Shown here: positions 16,319-24,622 of the stretch, piece by piece
Layout of the letters: each line of letters starts with the position of its first letter
Position numbering within the stretch: position 1 is the stretch's first letter
Source of the DNA: an uncultured Bacteroidia bacterium
GTDB lineage: Bacteria; Bacteroidota; Bacteroidia; Bacteroidales; Prolixibacteraceae
Direction of reading: 5' to 3'
Assembly (NCBI GenBank): GCA_903918045.1
Contig: CAIXCY010000095.1
Location: forward strand, 1 to 64,000
Length of the DNA stretch: 64,000 bases
Position numbers and translations under genes: made by a program
The notes under the pieces: model-generated
Database searches by the model: none
Told to the model about the DNA's origin: nothing
The model's input: only the letters and a program-made list of their open reading frames with translations

Positions 16319-17140
16319 GCAGCAGCTCTTATATTTTTTCCCCGATCCGCAAGGACAGAGGTCGTTGCGACCTACATTGTTAAAAATATTGGCAAGCATC
16401 GGATTTTCCTCATCAAACAGTTGCTCAGCACTTCTGTAATGGTTCTCCCATTCACCGCGCTGGTGGAAATAGCAACCTGGTTGGTGCGAGTTGTCATCAA
16501 AAAGTTCGAGTGCATAGTGAAGTTCTTCGCGTATCAGATTCTCGTTGGTCCCTTTCTGCGTAAATGGGAGAAAAGTTTCATGAAGTTTTTCCACCTCTGC
16601 ACGACAGGAGTTCAATCGTCGTTCTGCAACATGAACTGCAAGCAAAGGTTTCCATCCGGTATTGTGATTACTGAGCAGACGCCCTATTTGTGATCCGTGT
16701 ATTGCATCATCGGCAAAATAGATCGCATCATACATAAAAAGATAGGGGGCATTGCTCTTTTTTGAAACCTGCTTCTCTATCGCATCCAGAAATAGAACGA
16801 TACTCTCTGGATAGCGTTCCGAAAGCATCCCAACAAGAAACAGCCCCTGTTCGTCGAGCAAATCCCAATCCGGTGAATCCGCTGTTGTAAAAAGATTGAT
16901 TACCGATTGAACCATACGCTCAGTGGAATGGACCTCGGCAAGTATTGCATACCATAGCGGAAGGTTCGGAAGGCGTCTGTTTAGCATTGCAATACGTTCA
17001 TCATAAGCATTATCCAGATGGAAGATGATTTTATTCTCAATGTCTTCATCGTATGGAAGGGTGTTTAGAAACTCAAGGGCCTCAAAAGGAATCCCGGAAG
17101 TCTGGGTATGAAGAATTGTCAATGCCTCTGCTTTTGTCAT
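16307..17140 (-). CDS. DUF1186 protein with C-terminal SEC-C zinc motif
   Basis: The 277-residue protein is mostly helical and ends in a SEC-C motif, [21 protein letters not shown], a zinc-binding module also found at the SecA C-terminus, where it contacts ribosomes and SecB. The N-terminal helical repeat region matches DUF1186 in character ([19 protein letters not shown], then [21 protein letters not shown]). Function unknown. It faces the isochorismatase-like gene with a 12-base overlap of 3' ends, and a TATATTTG element lies upstream. Confidence 0.85.
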   Translation of the reverse strand: MTKAEALTILHTQTSGIPFEALEFLNTLPYDEDIENKIIFHLDNAYDERIAMLNRRLPNLPLWYAILAEVHSTERMVQSVINLFTTADSPDWDLLDEQGLFLVGMLSERYPESIVLFLDAIEKQVSKKSNAPYLFMYDAIYFADDAIHGSQIGRLLSNHNTGWKPLLAVHVAERRLNSCRAEVEKLHETFLPFTQKGTNENLIREELHYALELFDDNSHQPGCYFHQRGEWENHYRSAEQLFDEENPMLANIFNNVGRNDLCPCGSGKKYKSCCLKK

Positions 17141-17159
17141 CGTCTGAATATTTTGGGCA

Positions 17160-17167
17160 CAAATATA
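17160..17167 (-). promoter_or_regulatory. -7 element upstream of the DUF1186 gene
   Basis: The minus strand reads TATATTTG, a perfect TAnnTTTG match, 19 bases upstream of the ATG at 17140. No -33 TTG at standard spacing. Confidence 0.4.
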
Positions 17168-17251
17168 GCCGATTAAAACAGAACGGGGGAGTACTAGCGA
17201 TTTTGGGGTACTATAAGAGTTGATTGTTCATAAAAAGGGATATTTAACTGA

Positions 17252-17470
17252 AGCCGTATAATGGCGGCCTACCGGGCTAAAAGATTGAGAAACAGCCATC
17301 GATGCCCACATTACAGCGATTTGCTTGCATTGTGGTTCAATAGGTCGCCACTACGATGCTATATTTTAATGCGTTGTTTTGGGTCGGGCGAATTGTGTTC
17401 GCTTTAAGATAATCTCTGCGCGGTTAAAAACTGCGGGACCCGGGCGCAGGATATTGCCGCTATACGGCTT
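17252..17470. repeat. ~220-bp non-coding element bounded by inverted repeats
   Basis: AAGCCGTATAATGGCGGC at 17252-17269 is matched in inverse orientation by GCCGCTATACGGCTT at 17456-17470. Inside are an 11-base match (TCGCCACTACG, 17345-17355) to the reverse complement of the 31.3-kb repeat, and a GC-rich hairpin with stem CTGCG/CGCAG near 17431-17449. It is more GC-rich than its flanks and has no open frame of note. It fills most of the gene-free stretch 17141-17640. Possibly a non-autonomous mobile element or its remnant. Confidence 0.5.
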
Positions 17471-17595
17471 ATGCTTTGTCTGGTCTATAACTCTATTAGA
17501 ACCTGAATTTTTAATTCATTACTTTAATAGCCAATGGAACAATTCCAAATAATTTTTTTTTCATCAAAATAAGTCGATAACTGATAAAATAGTTC

Positions 17596-17632
17596 GATAT
17601 TTGTAAAACCATTTGGATGGTTAAATGGTTTT
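17596..17632 (+). promoter_or_regulatory. Promoter-proximal double hairpin upstream of the copper operon
   Basis: A near-consensus -7 element, GATATTTG (17596-17603), is followed at once by a perfect 10-bp stem: AAAACCATTT (17605-17614) with AAATGGTTTT (17623-17632). A shorter alternative stem, ACCAT-ttgg-ATGGT, overlaps it at 17608-17621. The dyad ends 8 bases before the ATG at 17641. It could be an operator or a mutually exclusive RNA switch. Function is inferred from position only. Confidence 0.45.
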
Positions 17633-17640
17633 TGTTTTGT

Positions 17641-18060
17641 ATGAAGAGACTCTTATCCATATCATTTGCGTTTCTCATCCTCCTTTCGGGGATGCATTTC
17701 ACTGTCGCCACTCATTTATGCGGCGGAAAAATTGCATTTACGAAATTCTCTGTATCCGGTGAGCTGGCCTCCTGTGGAATGGAGGGTAAAAAGGATAATT
17801 GTTCATTGCCCCTAAAATTCAAAACACATAATTGTTGTAAGGATAAAGTTGCTGCCTTTGCGGTAGACAATAATTATTCCCCGACTTTCACTGATTTTAA
17901 GGTTTTTCCGCAGCCTGGCTTACCGGTTTTTGTATTGCCTGATTACCTTATCGATCATTCACCATCATTTCAAAATTATCTATGCACAGATGTCAGTCCA
18001 CCCGGACATTATTTGGTGAGCGAAGTTAGCTTGCCTGACATTTGTGTTTTCCGGATTTGA
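17641..18060 (+). CDS. HYC_CC_PP family exported cysteine-rich protein
   Basis: The 139-residue protein has a signal peptide (MKRLLSISFAFLILLSGM) and then conserved Cys/His groups: THLCGG, ASCGMEGKKDNC and THNCC. That set and spacing match HYC_CC_PP, a family of exported Bacteroidota proteins found beside metal-efflux genes. A longer frame starts at 17617, but the ATG at 17641 begins the signal peptide. As the first gene of a copper island it may bind metal in the periplasm; this is inference. Confidence 0.8.
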   Translation: MKRLLSISFAFLILLSGMHFTVATHLCGGKIAFTKFSVSGELASCGMEGKKDNCSLPLKFKTHNCCKDKVAAFAVDNNYSPTFTDFKVFPQPGLPVFVLPDYLIDHSPSFQNYLCTDVSPPGHYLVSEVSLPDICVFRI

Positions 18061-18161
18061 TTTTAATGTTCTTCTGAGATTCAGCAGGAAGGTGTATTTT
18101 ACTTTCTTGGTTAATTCTTATTTTTCAATTATTCAGAACATTAACATCAATTTCAACGATT

Positions 18162-18515
18162 ATGAAAACTTTAAAAATAGTTATTGTTGCCTTACTGGCA
18201 ATCGTTTTGAGTGCTAACTCATTTGCCCAAACACAAAATTCTTCAAAGACTTCCGGAATTAAAACTGAGAAACTCAAAGTCTCAGGCAACTGTGAACAAT
18301 GCAAATCCCGTATTGAAAAGGCTGCAAAAATAGATGGCGTATCCAAAGCCGAATGGAATACCGAGAGCAAAATTCTGGCCGTAACTTACGATCCCTCAAA
18401 AACCAACCTGGATCAGATTGGTAAAAAGGTGGCTGCCTCAGGTCACGATAATGAAAAGGCAAAGGCTGACGATAAGGCTTTCAATGCCCTGCCAGGGTGC
18501 TGTAAGTATCGTTAA
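18162..18515 (+). CDS. Exported heavy-metal-associated (HMA) domain protein
   Basis: The 117-residue protein has a signal peptide cleaved after NSFAQ and one HMA domain with the copper-binding CxxC in GNCEQCKSRIEKAAK. An extra C-terminal part ends in GCCKYR. The domain is about half identical to the C-terminal tail of the CusB-like protein encoded at 24623-26188, including that CC ending, so one arose from the other. It probably carries Cu(I) or another soft metal in the periplasm to the RND pump. Confidence 0.9.
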   Translation: MKTLKIVIVALLAIVLSANSFAQTQNSSKTSGIKTEKLKVSGNCEQCKSRIEKAAKIDGVSKAEWNTESKILAVTYDPSKTNLDQIGKKVAASGHDNEKAKADDKAFNALPGCCKYR

Positions 18516-18700
18516 TTCGGCAATTAGTTAATTCGGAAATTACTTAATTTTAAAATTCGGCAATTTGTCCATCATTTATCTATTTCTTGTCTGATGGGCA
18601 CATTGCCGAATAGCCGAATTGTCACATTGTCAAATCGTCAAATTTTCACATTCTCGAATTGTCACATTCTCGAATTTTTCCCTTTATTCTTCACTTCACG
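18516..18700. repeat. Degenerate short-period inverted array upstream of cusA
   Basis: The left arm is made of AATTCGGCAATTAG-like units and the right arm of ATTGCCGAAT and AATTGTCACATTGTCAAAT units. The arms are broadly inverse to each other, with a period of 8-10 bases. The array is related in unit sequence to that at 10770-10845. It ends about 15 bases before the cusA start. Confidence 0.6.
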
Positions 18701-18714
18701 TTTAAACCGCTCAC

Positions 18715-21700
18715 ATGTTTAACCGACTTGTTAAATATTTCCTGGAGAACAGGCTGATTACCTTTATTTTCCTCATCACTTTCGTGGTTCTGGGAATGGT
18801 GTATATGCCTTTTAACTGGAAACCGGACCTCTTTCCGCGCGATCCGATTGCTGTTGATGCTATCCCTGATATTGGAGAGAATCAGCAGATTGTGGCTACC
18901 GAATGGATGGGCCGGTCGCCAAAGGATATACAGGACCAGGTAACTTATCCCTTAACGACTGCCTTGCTTGGGATACCTGGTGTTCAAACCATCCGAAGCA
19001 CCTCCATGTTTGGGATGTCCTTCATTTATATTATTTTTAAGGATAATGTGGAATTTTACTGGAGCCGTTCCCGGATCCTCGAAAAGCTGAATTCATTGCC
19101 TTCAGGCACTCTACCGCAGGGTGTTCAGCCGACCCTTGGGCCCGATGCCACTGCGCTGGGGCAAATTTACTGGTATACTCTCGAAGGGCGCAATCCTAAA
19201 ACGGGAAGACCGAATGGGGGATGGAATCCACAGGAACTTCGCTCCATCCAGGATTTCTACGTGAAATATGGTTTATCGACAGCCGAAGGGGTTTCAGAAG
19301 TTGCCTCAGTGGGTGGCTTTATCAAGGAGTACCAGATTGACTTAAATCCTGAGGCGTTGAAGGCTTTCAGCGTATCGGTGATGGACGTGATGAATGCAGT
19401 CCGGAAAAGCAACCTCGATGTTGGTGCAGAGACTATGGAACTGAATAATGTGGAATACATCATCCGGGGGCTGGGGTATGTGAAAGATCTCAATGACCTG
19501 GAGATTTCGGTAGTTGCTGTCCGAAATAATGTTCCGGTGAGGATAAAGGATGTGGCACATGTTGCATTTGGTCCGGCCACCCGTCGGGGAGGACTTGATA
19601 AGGCGGGTTCCGAGGCTGTCGGGGCGGTGGTCGTTGCCCGTTATGGTTCAAATCCTATGGATGTTATCAATAACGTCAAGGATAAAATCAAGGAATTAGA
19701 GGCCGGATTACCTCAGAAAACATTGGCCGACGGTACTGTTTCAAAAGTAACCATTGTCCCTTTTTACGATCGTACAGGGCTTATCAGGGAGACGATTGGC
19801 ACTCTTGAATCAGCGCTTTCTCACGAAATTCTTATCAGTATTATCGTCATTATTGTGCTTGTGATGAATCTTCGGGCTTCGTTAATCGTTGCCGGATTAT
19901 TGCCCATTGGTGTATTAATGACTTTCATATTGATGCGTCTTTTCGGTGTTGAGGCGAATATTGTCGCATTATCCGGTATTGCAATCGCCATTGGGGTGAT
20001 GGTTGATATCGGGATTGTAGATGTTGAAAATATTCTCAGACATCTGGAAATGCCTGAAAATAAAGGGGTAAGAGGAAGAAAATTAGTGGATGTCATTTAC
20101 CTTGCAACGACTGAAGTTCGTGCGGCAGTGGTCACCTCCATTGCTACAACGATTGTGAGTTTCCTCCCTGTTTTTGCGATGCAGGCCGCCGAAGGAAAGT
20201 TATTTCATCCACTTGCATTTACTAAGACCTTTGCACTGATCTCTGCTTTTCTGCTTGGAATTATTGTTTTGCCAACGTTGACTTATCTCTTCTTTTCAAT
20301 TCGGATTGATACTCAAAAGATTCGAAGGATATGGAATGGTGCCTTGTTTGTGGGCGGTGTTTTTTTCATTCTGATCTGGCATGCCTGGCCGGCTCTGGCA
20401 TTAATTGCAGTAGGTATTAATAATTTGCTTGACTATTGCTGGCCTGAACACCGCAGGGAATTTCCGAACTATATCAATATTGCAATTACGGTTCTGGTAG
20501 CTTCATGGTATCTCACAATCGAATGGCTTCCATTGGGGGCCCACAACACAATCATTGCCAACTTCCTGTTTGTGGGAGGAATTATTGGAGTCATTCTGGC
20601 TGCGTTAATGTCGATGGTCCATTTTTACGAGGGTATTATGCGCTGGGCTCTGGCAAACAAACAGAAATTTCTTATCATTCCCGCTATCACCCTGTTATTC
20701 GGGTTGTTGGTATGGCTTGGGTACGATAAAACATTTGGATTTATTGCCAATGGCGCTGAAAAGGCGGGATGGAAGAGTTTCAGGCAAACCGCTTTCTGGC
20801 AACATCCTGTTAAGATTTTTCCGGGAACGGGCAAGGAGTTTATGCCTTCACTCAATGAAGGATCCTTCCTGCTTATGCCTACCAGTATGCCCCATTCGAG
20901 CATTGAAAAAAACCTTCAGTATATCGAAATTCTGGATAAGCGCCTGGCGACTATTCCTGAAGTTGAGGTTGCTGTTGGAAAATGGGGTCGGGTCAATTCG
21001 GCTCTCGATCCGGCACCCGTGCAAATGTTTGAGAATACAATCAATTATCGTTCAGAATATATTTTGGACGAAAACGGACAACGACAAAAATTTAAAGTTG
21101 ACCGGGAGGGGAATTTTGTTGTTAATATTGAAGAAGTAAGAAATACTATAGAAATAAATAGAAACAGGAATGAAATAGTTGTAAATAAGGTAGATAGAAA
21201 TAAGGTTGAAATTAATAGAAATATTAAGGAGGTTAAGTATGATAAAGAGAAGGAGATATTTTTGGTTAATTTGGATAGTCAATGGCTAAAATTTGAAAAA
21301 CCTTATTCCAATAGTTCAATCAATTTATTTCCCCTTATATCTTCCAATTTCAATTTATTTCAAACCCTCTCCACCAATTTCAATAAATACCTTATCCGGG
21401 ATGATAATGGTGAATATTTCCGGCAGTGGAGACCAACAATTAAGACTCCGAATGATATCTGGAACGAGATTGTAAAAGTCACCAGCATTCCGGGGTTAAC
21501 CTCTGCGCCTAAACTGCAACCCATCGAAACCCGGTTGGTCATGCTTTCGACAGGGATGCGTGCCCCCATGGGGTTAAAGGTTTTTGGTCCCGATCTGGAG
21601 GCCATCGAGAAAGCAGGAATGCAACTGGAGCAGGCCTTAAAAGATGTCCCATCCATTAAGCGGTCTTCTGTATTCTACGATCGGGCTGTGGGGGCTCCTT

Positions 21701-22731
21701 ATCTCGAGATCAAATTAAACAGGGAGGCAATGGCCCGTTATGGTATGAGTATAAGTGACATTCAGGAGGTGCTTCAGGTAGCAGTGGGAGGAATGGCATT
21801 GACATCCTCGGTTGAGGGGCGTGAACGATTCCCCGTCAGGGTTCGGTATGCACGCGAATTGCGTGATAATCCTGAGGACCTAAAACGGATTCTTATTCCT
21901 GCCATGAACGGCGTGCAGGTTCCATTGAGTGAAATTGCGGATATTGATTACACGCGGGGTGCCCAGATGATTCGCAGTGAAAATACCTTCCTGAACGGGT
22001 ATGTCATTTTTGACAAAAACGAGGGTAAGGCAGAGGTTGACGTTATCGATGAAGCATCAAATGTTCTGAAGCAGAAGCTGAGCAAGGGTGAATTGGTCTT
22101 AGCTGCCGGAGTATCTTACAAATTTGCCGGGAATTACGAAAGTCAGCTCAGGGCAACAAAACGGTTGGCTATTGTTATACCGATCAGCCTGTTGCTCATC
22201 TTGTTGTTATTGTATTTTCAATTTCGTACCGTCACAGCCTCACTGATTCATTTTTCAGGAGTATTTGTTGCCTTTGCTGGTGGTTTTCTCATGTTGTGGC
22301 TTTATGGTCAGGATTGGTTTTTGAATTTTGCTGTTTCGGGAATAAACCTTCGGGATATGTTCCAGATGCATCCGATAAATCTGAGTGTGGCCGTTTGGGT
22401 TGGCTTTATTGCCTTGTTTGGCATTGCCACTAACGACGGGGTCATTATGGGTACCTATATTCACCAGGTATTTGAAGAGCGGCGTCCTTCCACTATCCGT
22501 GAGGTACGTGAGGCAGTGGTATCAGCCGGAATGAAACGGGTACGACCTGCAATGATGACTACCGCAGTGGCTGTTATCGCATTGCTGCCGGTCCTATCTT
22601 CCACTGGTAAAGGTTCTGATATCATGATCCCGATGGCCATTCCGATGTTTGGAGGGATGGTGATCCAGGTGATGACCGTCTTTGTCGTTCCAATGTTTCA
22701 GGCGATGTGGAGGGAAAGGGGATTGAAGTAG
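18715..22731 (+). CDS. cusA: CusA/CzcA-family heavy-metal RND efflux pump
   Basis: The inner-membrane proton-driven pump exports Cu(I)/Ag(I) or related cations through a CusCBA-type complex. At 1338 residues it is much longer than the usual 1040-1250. The N-terminal helix (LENRLITFIFLITFVVLGMVY), the porter-domain GIPGVQTIRSTSMFGMSFIYIIF and the twelve-helix RND plan with GIAIAIGVMVDIGIV are clear. The C-terminal half keeps LSTGMRAPMGLKVFGPDL and FGIATNDGVIMGTYI. Between INYRSEYILDENGQRQKF and LIRDDNGEYFRQWRP lies an in-frame low-complexity insert (about residues 800-893) encoded by an inverted repeat. The frame is kept, so the pump is probably functional. It precedes the cusC- and cusB-type genes. 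Confidence 0.95.
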   Translation: MFNRLVKYFLENRLITFIFLITFVVLGMVYMPFNWKPDLFPRDPIAVDAIPDIGENQQIVATEWMGRSPKDIQDQVTYPLTTALLGIPGVQTIRSTSMFGMSFIYIIFKDNVEFYWSRSRILEKLNSLPSGTLPQGVQPTLGPDATALGQIYWYTLEGRNPKTGRPNGGWNPQELRSIQDFYVKYGLSTAEGVSEVASVGGFIKEYQIDLNPEALKAFSVSVMDVMNAVRKSNLDVGAETMELNNVEYIIRGLGYVKDLNDLEISVVAVRNNVPVRIKDVAHVAFGPATRRGGLDKAGSEAVGAVVVARYGSNPMDVINNVKDKIKELEAGLPQKTLADGTVSKVTIVPFYDRTGLIRETIGTLESALSHEILISIIVIIVLVMNLRASLIVAGLLPIGVLMTFILMRLFGVEANIVALSGIAIAIGVMVDIGIVDVENILRHLEMPENKGVRGRKLVDVIYLATTEVRAAVVTSIATTIVSFLPVFAMQAAEGKLFHPLAFTKTFALISAFLLGIIVLPTLTYLFFSIRIDTQKIRRIWNGALFVGGVFFILIWHAWPALALIAVGINNLLDYCWPEHRREFPNYINIAITVLVASWYLTIEWLPLGAHNTIIANFLFVGGIIGVILAALMSMVHFYEGIMRWALANKQKFLIIPAITLLFGLLVWLGYDKTFGFIANGAEKAGWKSFRQTAFWQHPVKIFPGTGKEFMPSLNEGSFLLMPTSMPHSSIEKNLQYIEILDKRLATIPEVEVAVGKWGRVNSALDPAPVQMFENTINYRSEYILDENGQRQKFKVDREGNFVVNIEEVRNTIEINRNRNEIVVNKVDRNKVEINRNIKEVKYDKEKEIFLVNLDSQWLKFEKPYSNSSINLFPLISSNFNLFQTLSTNFNKYLIRDDNGEYFRQWRPTIKTPNDIWNEIVKVTSIPGLTSAPKLQPIETRLVMLSTGMRAPMGLKVFGPDLEAIEKAGMQLEQALKDVPSIKRSSVFYDRAVGAPYLEIKLNREAMARYGMSISDIQEVLQVAVGGMALTSSVEGRERFPVRVRYARELRDNPEDLKRILIPAMNGVQVPLSEIADIDYTRGAQMIRSENTFLNGYVIFDKNEGKAEVDVIDEASNVLKQKLSKGELVLAAGVSYKFAGNYESQLRATKRLAIVIPISLLLILLLLYFQFRTVTASLIHFSGVFVAFAGGFLMLWLYGQDWFLNFAVSGINLRDMFQMHPINLSVAVWVGFIALFGIATNDGVIMGTYIHQVFEERRPSTIREVREAVVSAGMKRVRPAMMTTAVAVIALLPVLSSTGKGSDIMIPMAIPMFGGMVIQVMTVFVVPMFQAMWRERGLK
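21118..21400. repeat. AT-rich inverted repeat inserted in frame within cusA
   Basis: The left half (21118-21250) is purine-rich with GAAATAAATAGAAA- and GGTTGAAATTAATAGAAA-like units. The right half (21315-21390) is pyrimidine-rich with the inverse units, such as CCAATTTCAATTTATTTC. The 16-mer AATTTCAATTTATTTC (21346-21361) is the exact reverse complement of 24589-24604. The repeat is translated as an Asn/Ile/Glu-rich then Asn/Phe/Ser-rich stretch without stops. Confidence 0.75.
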
Positions 22732-22783
22732 GGAATTAATTTGAAGAAAGGGAAATAGTTTGAATTTGTAAAAGAGAAATAAA

Positions 22784-23207
22784 CTGAAATTTGGTTGAAA
22801 TAAACAAAGATAAAACGAAGTTTTTCTCGTTTGAATTTAACAATTTTAATAGATTATTATCTATCTAACTTCTAAGAATTATTACCATGGAAAATCAAAA
22901 CTATATCGAATTGAAGGATCTGGAAGTATATAAATTATCCAGAAAGAGAAAGAATCTCGAAAGAAGAATTCGAAAATATAAATGGGTTGGCTTCGGTATT
23001 GCTAATCAAGCTTAATAATTTTATTGCTATCACAACTAAAAAAGGAAGAGAGAGCCATGATAAAGTTTAAAAGGAATGTTCAACCCAATTTGAATGTCGA
23101 ACTAGATCGGGTGAAATCAATTCGTAGTTATTTGACATCTAATATTAAAAGAAACAATATATTTCTTTTAATTTCCTTAAGTTTCTATTTATTTCAACCA
23201 ATTTCAG
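22784..23207. mobile_element. Repeat-bounded cassette carrying a decayed IVP-type gene
   Basis: CTGAAATTTGGTTGAAATAA (from 22784) and its near-perfect inverse TTTATTTCAACCAATTTCAG (23188-23207) bound about 424 bases. Inside is the remnant of a four-helix-bundle gene. The right repeat falls within the signal-peptide-coding part of the TolC-type gene. The repeats belong to the same family as those in cusA. No transposase is present; the mode of movement, if any, is unknown. Confidence 0.5.
22887..23070 (+). pseudogene. Remnant of four-helix-bundle (S23/IVP-type) protein gene
   Basis: The ATG at 22887 opens a frame reading ENQNYIELKDLEVYKLSRK, the usual N-terminus of the four-helix-bundle family related to 23S rRNA intervening-sequence proteins. 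It stops at 23006 after 39 codons. A different frame then reads KLNNFIAITTKKGRESHDKV before a stop at 23068-23070, which is how such proteins commonly end. The ~80-residue middle (helices 2-3) is gone, so the gene is dead by internal deletion and frameshift. Its last codons overlap the start of the TolC-type gene. Confidence 0.72.
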
Positions 23208-24589
23208 CTTCTTCCCAGGATTCATTGATGTATTATCTTGAGATTTCGGCAAAAAATAATCCTGTGGTTTTGCAGAAATACGCAGAATACCAGGCAGCGC
23301 TGCAAAAGGTTCCCCAGGTAGGGAGCTTACCAGACCCTGAGTTGACTGCAGGAATTTTCCTGAGTCCTATGGAACTTGTTGCGGGTAAACAGGTCGCAGA
23401 TATTCGGCTGATGCAGATGTTTCCCTGGTTTGGGGTGTTGAAGAATGCAAAAAACGAAATGGGGCTGATGGCAAAAGCAAAACTGGAATCATTCCGGGAT
23501 GCCAAAGTCGGCTTGTTCTACGAAATACAATCCACCTGGTACAATTTGAATAAGATTAAACAAAATATACGTGTTTCAGAGGGAAATATTGCACTACTGC
23601 ATACTATTGAGCGGTTGGCTATCTCAAGGTTTAAGGCTGGTCCTGCAGGGAACATTGGTGCACAACAGGGTAATGGTGTCACTCCCTCTTCAGATAAAGG
23701 GTCATCCTCTGCAACGTCAGGAATGAATAAAATGGGAAGTAATCCGGCAGGTTCTGCCCCTGCTCAGGGTGCTGCATCCATGGGGGGTAATCCGATGGGA
23801 TCTGCATCAGCTGGTTCCGTTCTTTCGGATGTGTACCGGATCCAGATTGAAATCGGTGACCTTCAGAATAGTATTGATCTGCTTAAAAATCAGATGACTA
23901 CAGTTGCTGCCCAGTTTAACGGTTATCTCAACAGGCCGCAATCAACAATTATCAGTCTCCCGGATACACTAACGGCTTTGAATTTTCAACCATCGGTTTT
24001 GCAAATTTCAGACAGCTTGTTCGCCAATAATCCAATGCTGGGAATGCTAAGGCTCGAAAATCAATCGCTTGAAGCACGTAAGCAAATGGTTACCAGAATG
24101 AGCTATCCAATGGTTGGAATAGGTCTTAATTATTCCCTGATTAATAAAAACGAGATGTCAACTTCGCCGATGAACGGAAAAGACATGCTTATGCCAATGG
24201 TCACCGTTACCTTACCCATTTACCGGACGAAATACAGGGCAATGCGCGATGAAACTGATTTTTTGAAATCGGCGAATACACAGAATTATAAGGCAACAGT
24301 TAATTCGTTACAAACGGAGTATTACCAGGCGATGCAATTGTTCAGTGATGCGCAGCGAAGGATGAAACTTTATGCAAGTCAAAATCAGCTCGCTTCCAAA
24401 TCTCTCGATATCCTGATTAAGAGTTTTTCATCTTCAGGTTCCACGCTTACAGATATTTTAAGAGTTCGTCAGCAAATACTTGACTATGAGTATAAAAAAA
24501 CAGAGGCCGTTTCCGACTACAATACAGCTATTGCCTGGATTAGGAAAATAAGTTGTGTAGATGAAAAGGGAGATAAGGGAAGTAAATAG
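23057..24589 (+). CDS. TolC/CusC-type outer-membrane efflux channel protein
   Basis: This is the outer-membrane partner of the CusA-type pump. From the ATG at 23057, preceded by the purine-rich GGAAGAGAGAG, it has 510 residues; an ATG at 23024 adds eleven. The N-terminal ~35 polar residues and the signal-peptide core (NIFLLISLSFYLFQPISAS) are encoded by the repeat cassette, so the original start was probably lost or replaced. The mature part has two outer-membrane-efflux repeats (NNPVVLQKYAEYQAALQKV; NNPMLGMLRLENQSLEARKQ). A Gly/Ser/Asn/Met-rich insert of about 60 residues lies near 195-255; Met-rich segments suit copper binding. It starts after a 325-base gap from cusA. Confidence 0.9.
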   Translation: MIKFKRNVQPNLNVELDRVKSIRSYLTSNIKRNNIFLLISLSFYLFQPISASSQDSLMYYLEISAKNNPVVLQKYAEYQAALQKVPQVGSLPDPELTAGIFLSPMELVAGKQVADIRLMQMFPWFGVLKNAKNEMGLMAKAKLESFRDAKVGLFYEIQSTWYNLNKIKQNIRVSEGNIALLHTIERLAISRFKAGPAGNIGAQQGNGVTPSSDKGSSSATSGMNKMGSNPAGSAPAQGAASMGGNPMGSASAGSVLSDVYRIQIEIGDLQNSIDLLKNQMTTVAAQFNGYLNRPQSTIISLPDTLTALNFQPSVLQISDSLFANNPMLGMLRLENQSLEARKQMVTRMSYPMVGIGLNYSLINKNEMSTSPMNGKDMLMPMVTVTLPIYRTKYRAMRDETDFLKSANTQNYKATVNSLQTEYYQAMQLFSDAQRRMKLYASQNQLASKSLDILIKSFSSSGSTLTDILRVRQQILDYEYKKTEAVSDYNTAIAWIRKISCVDEKGDKGSK

Positions 24590-24622
24590 AAATAAATTGA
24601 AATTATTAAAAATTAAAATATT

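Noticed and set aside
21052-21282. A minus-strand open frame rich in Ile and Asn within the cusA repeat.
   Set aside because: It arises from the low-complexity AT-rich repeat; the plus-strand cusA frame runs through it intact.
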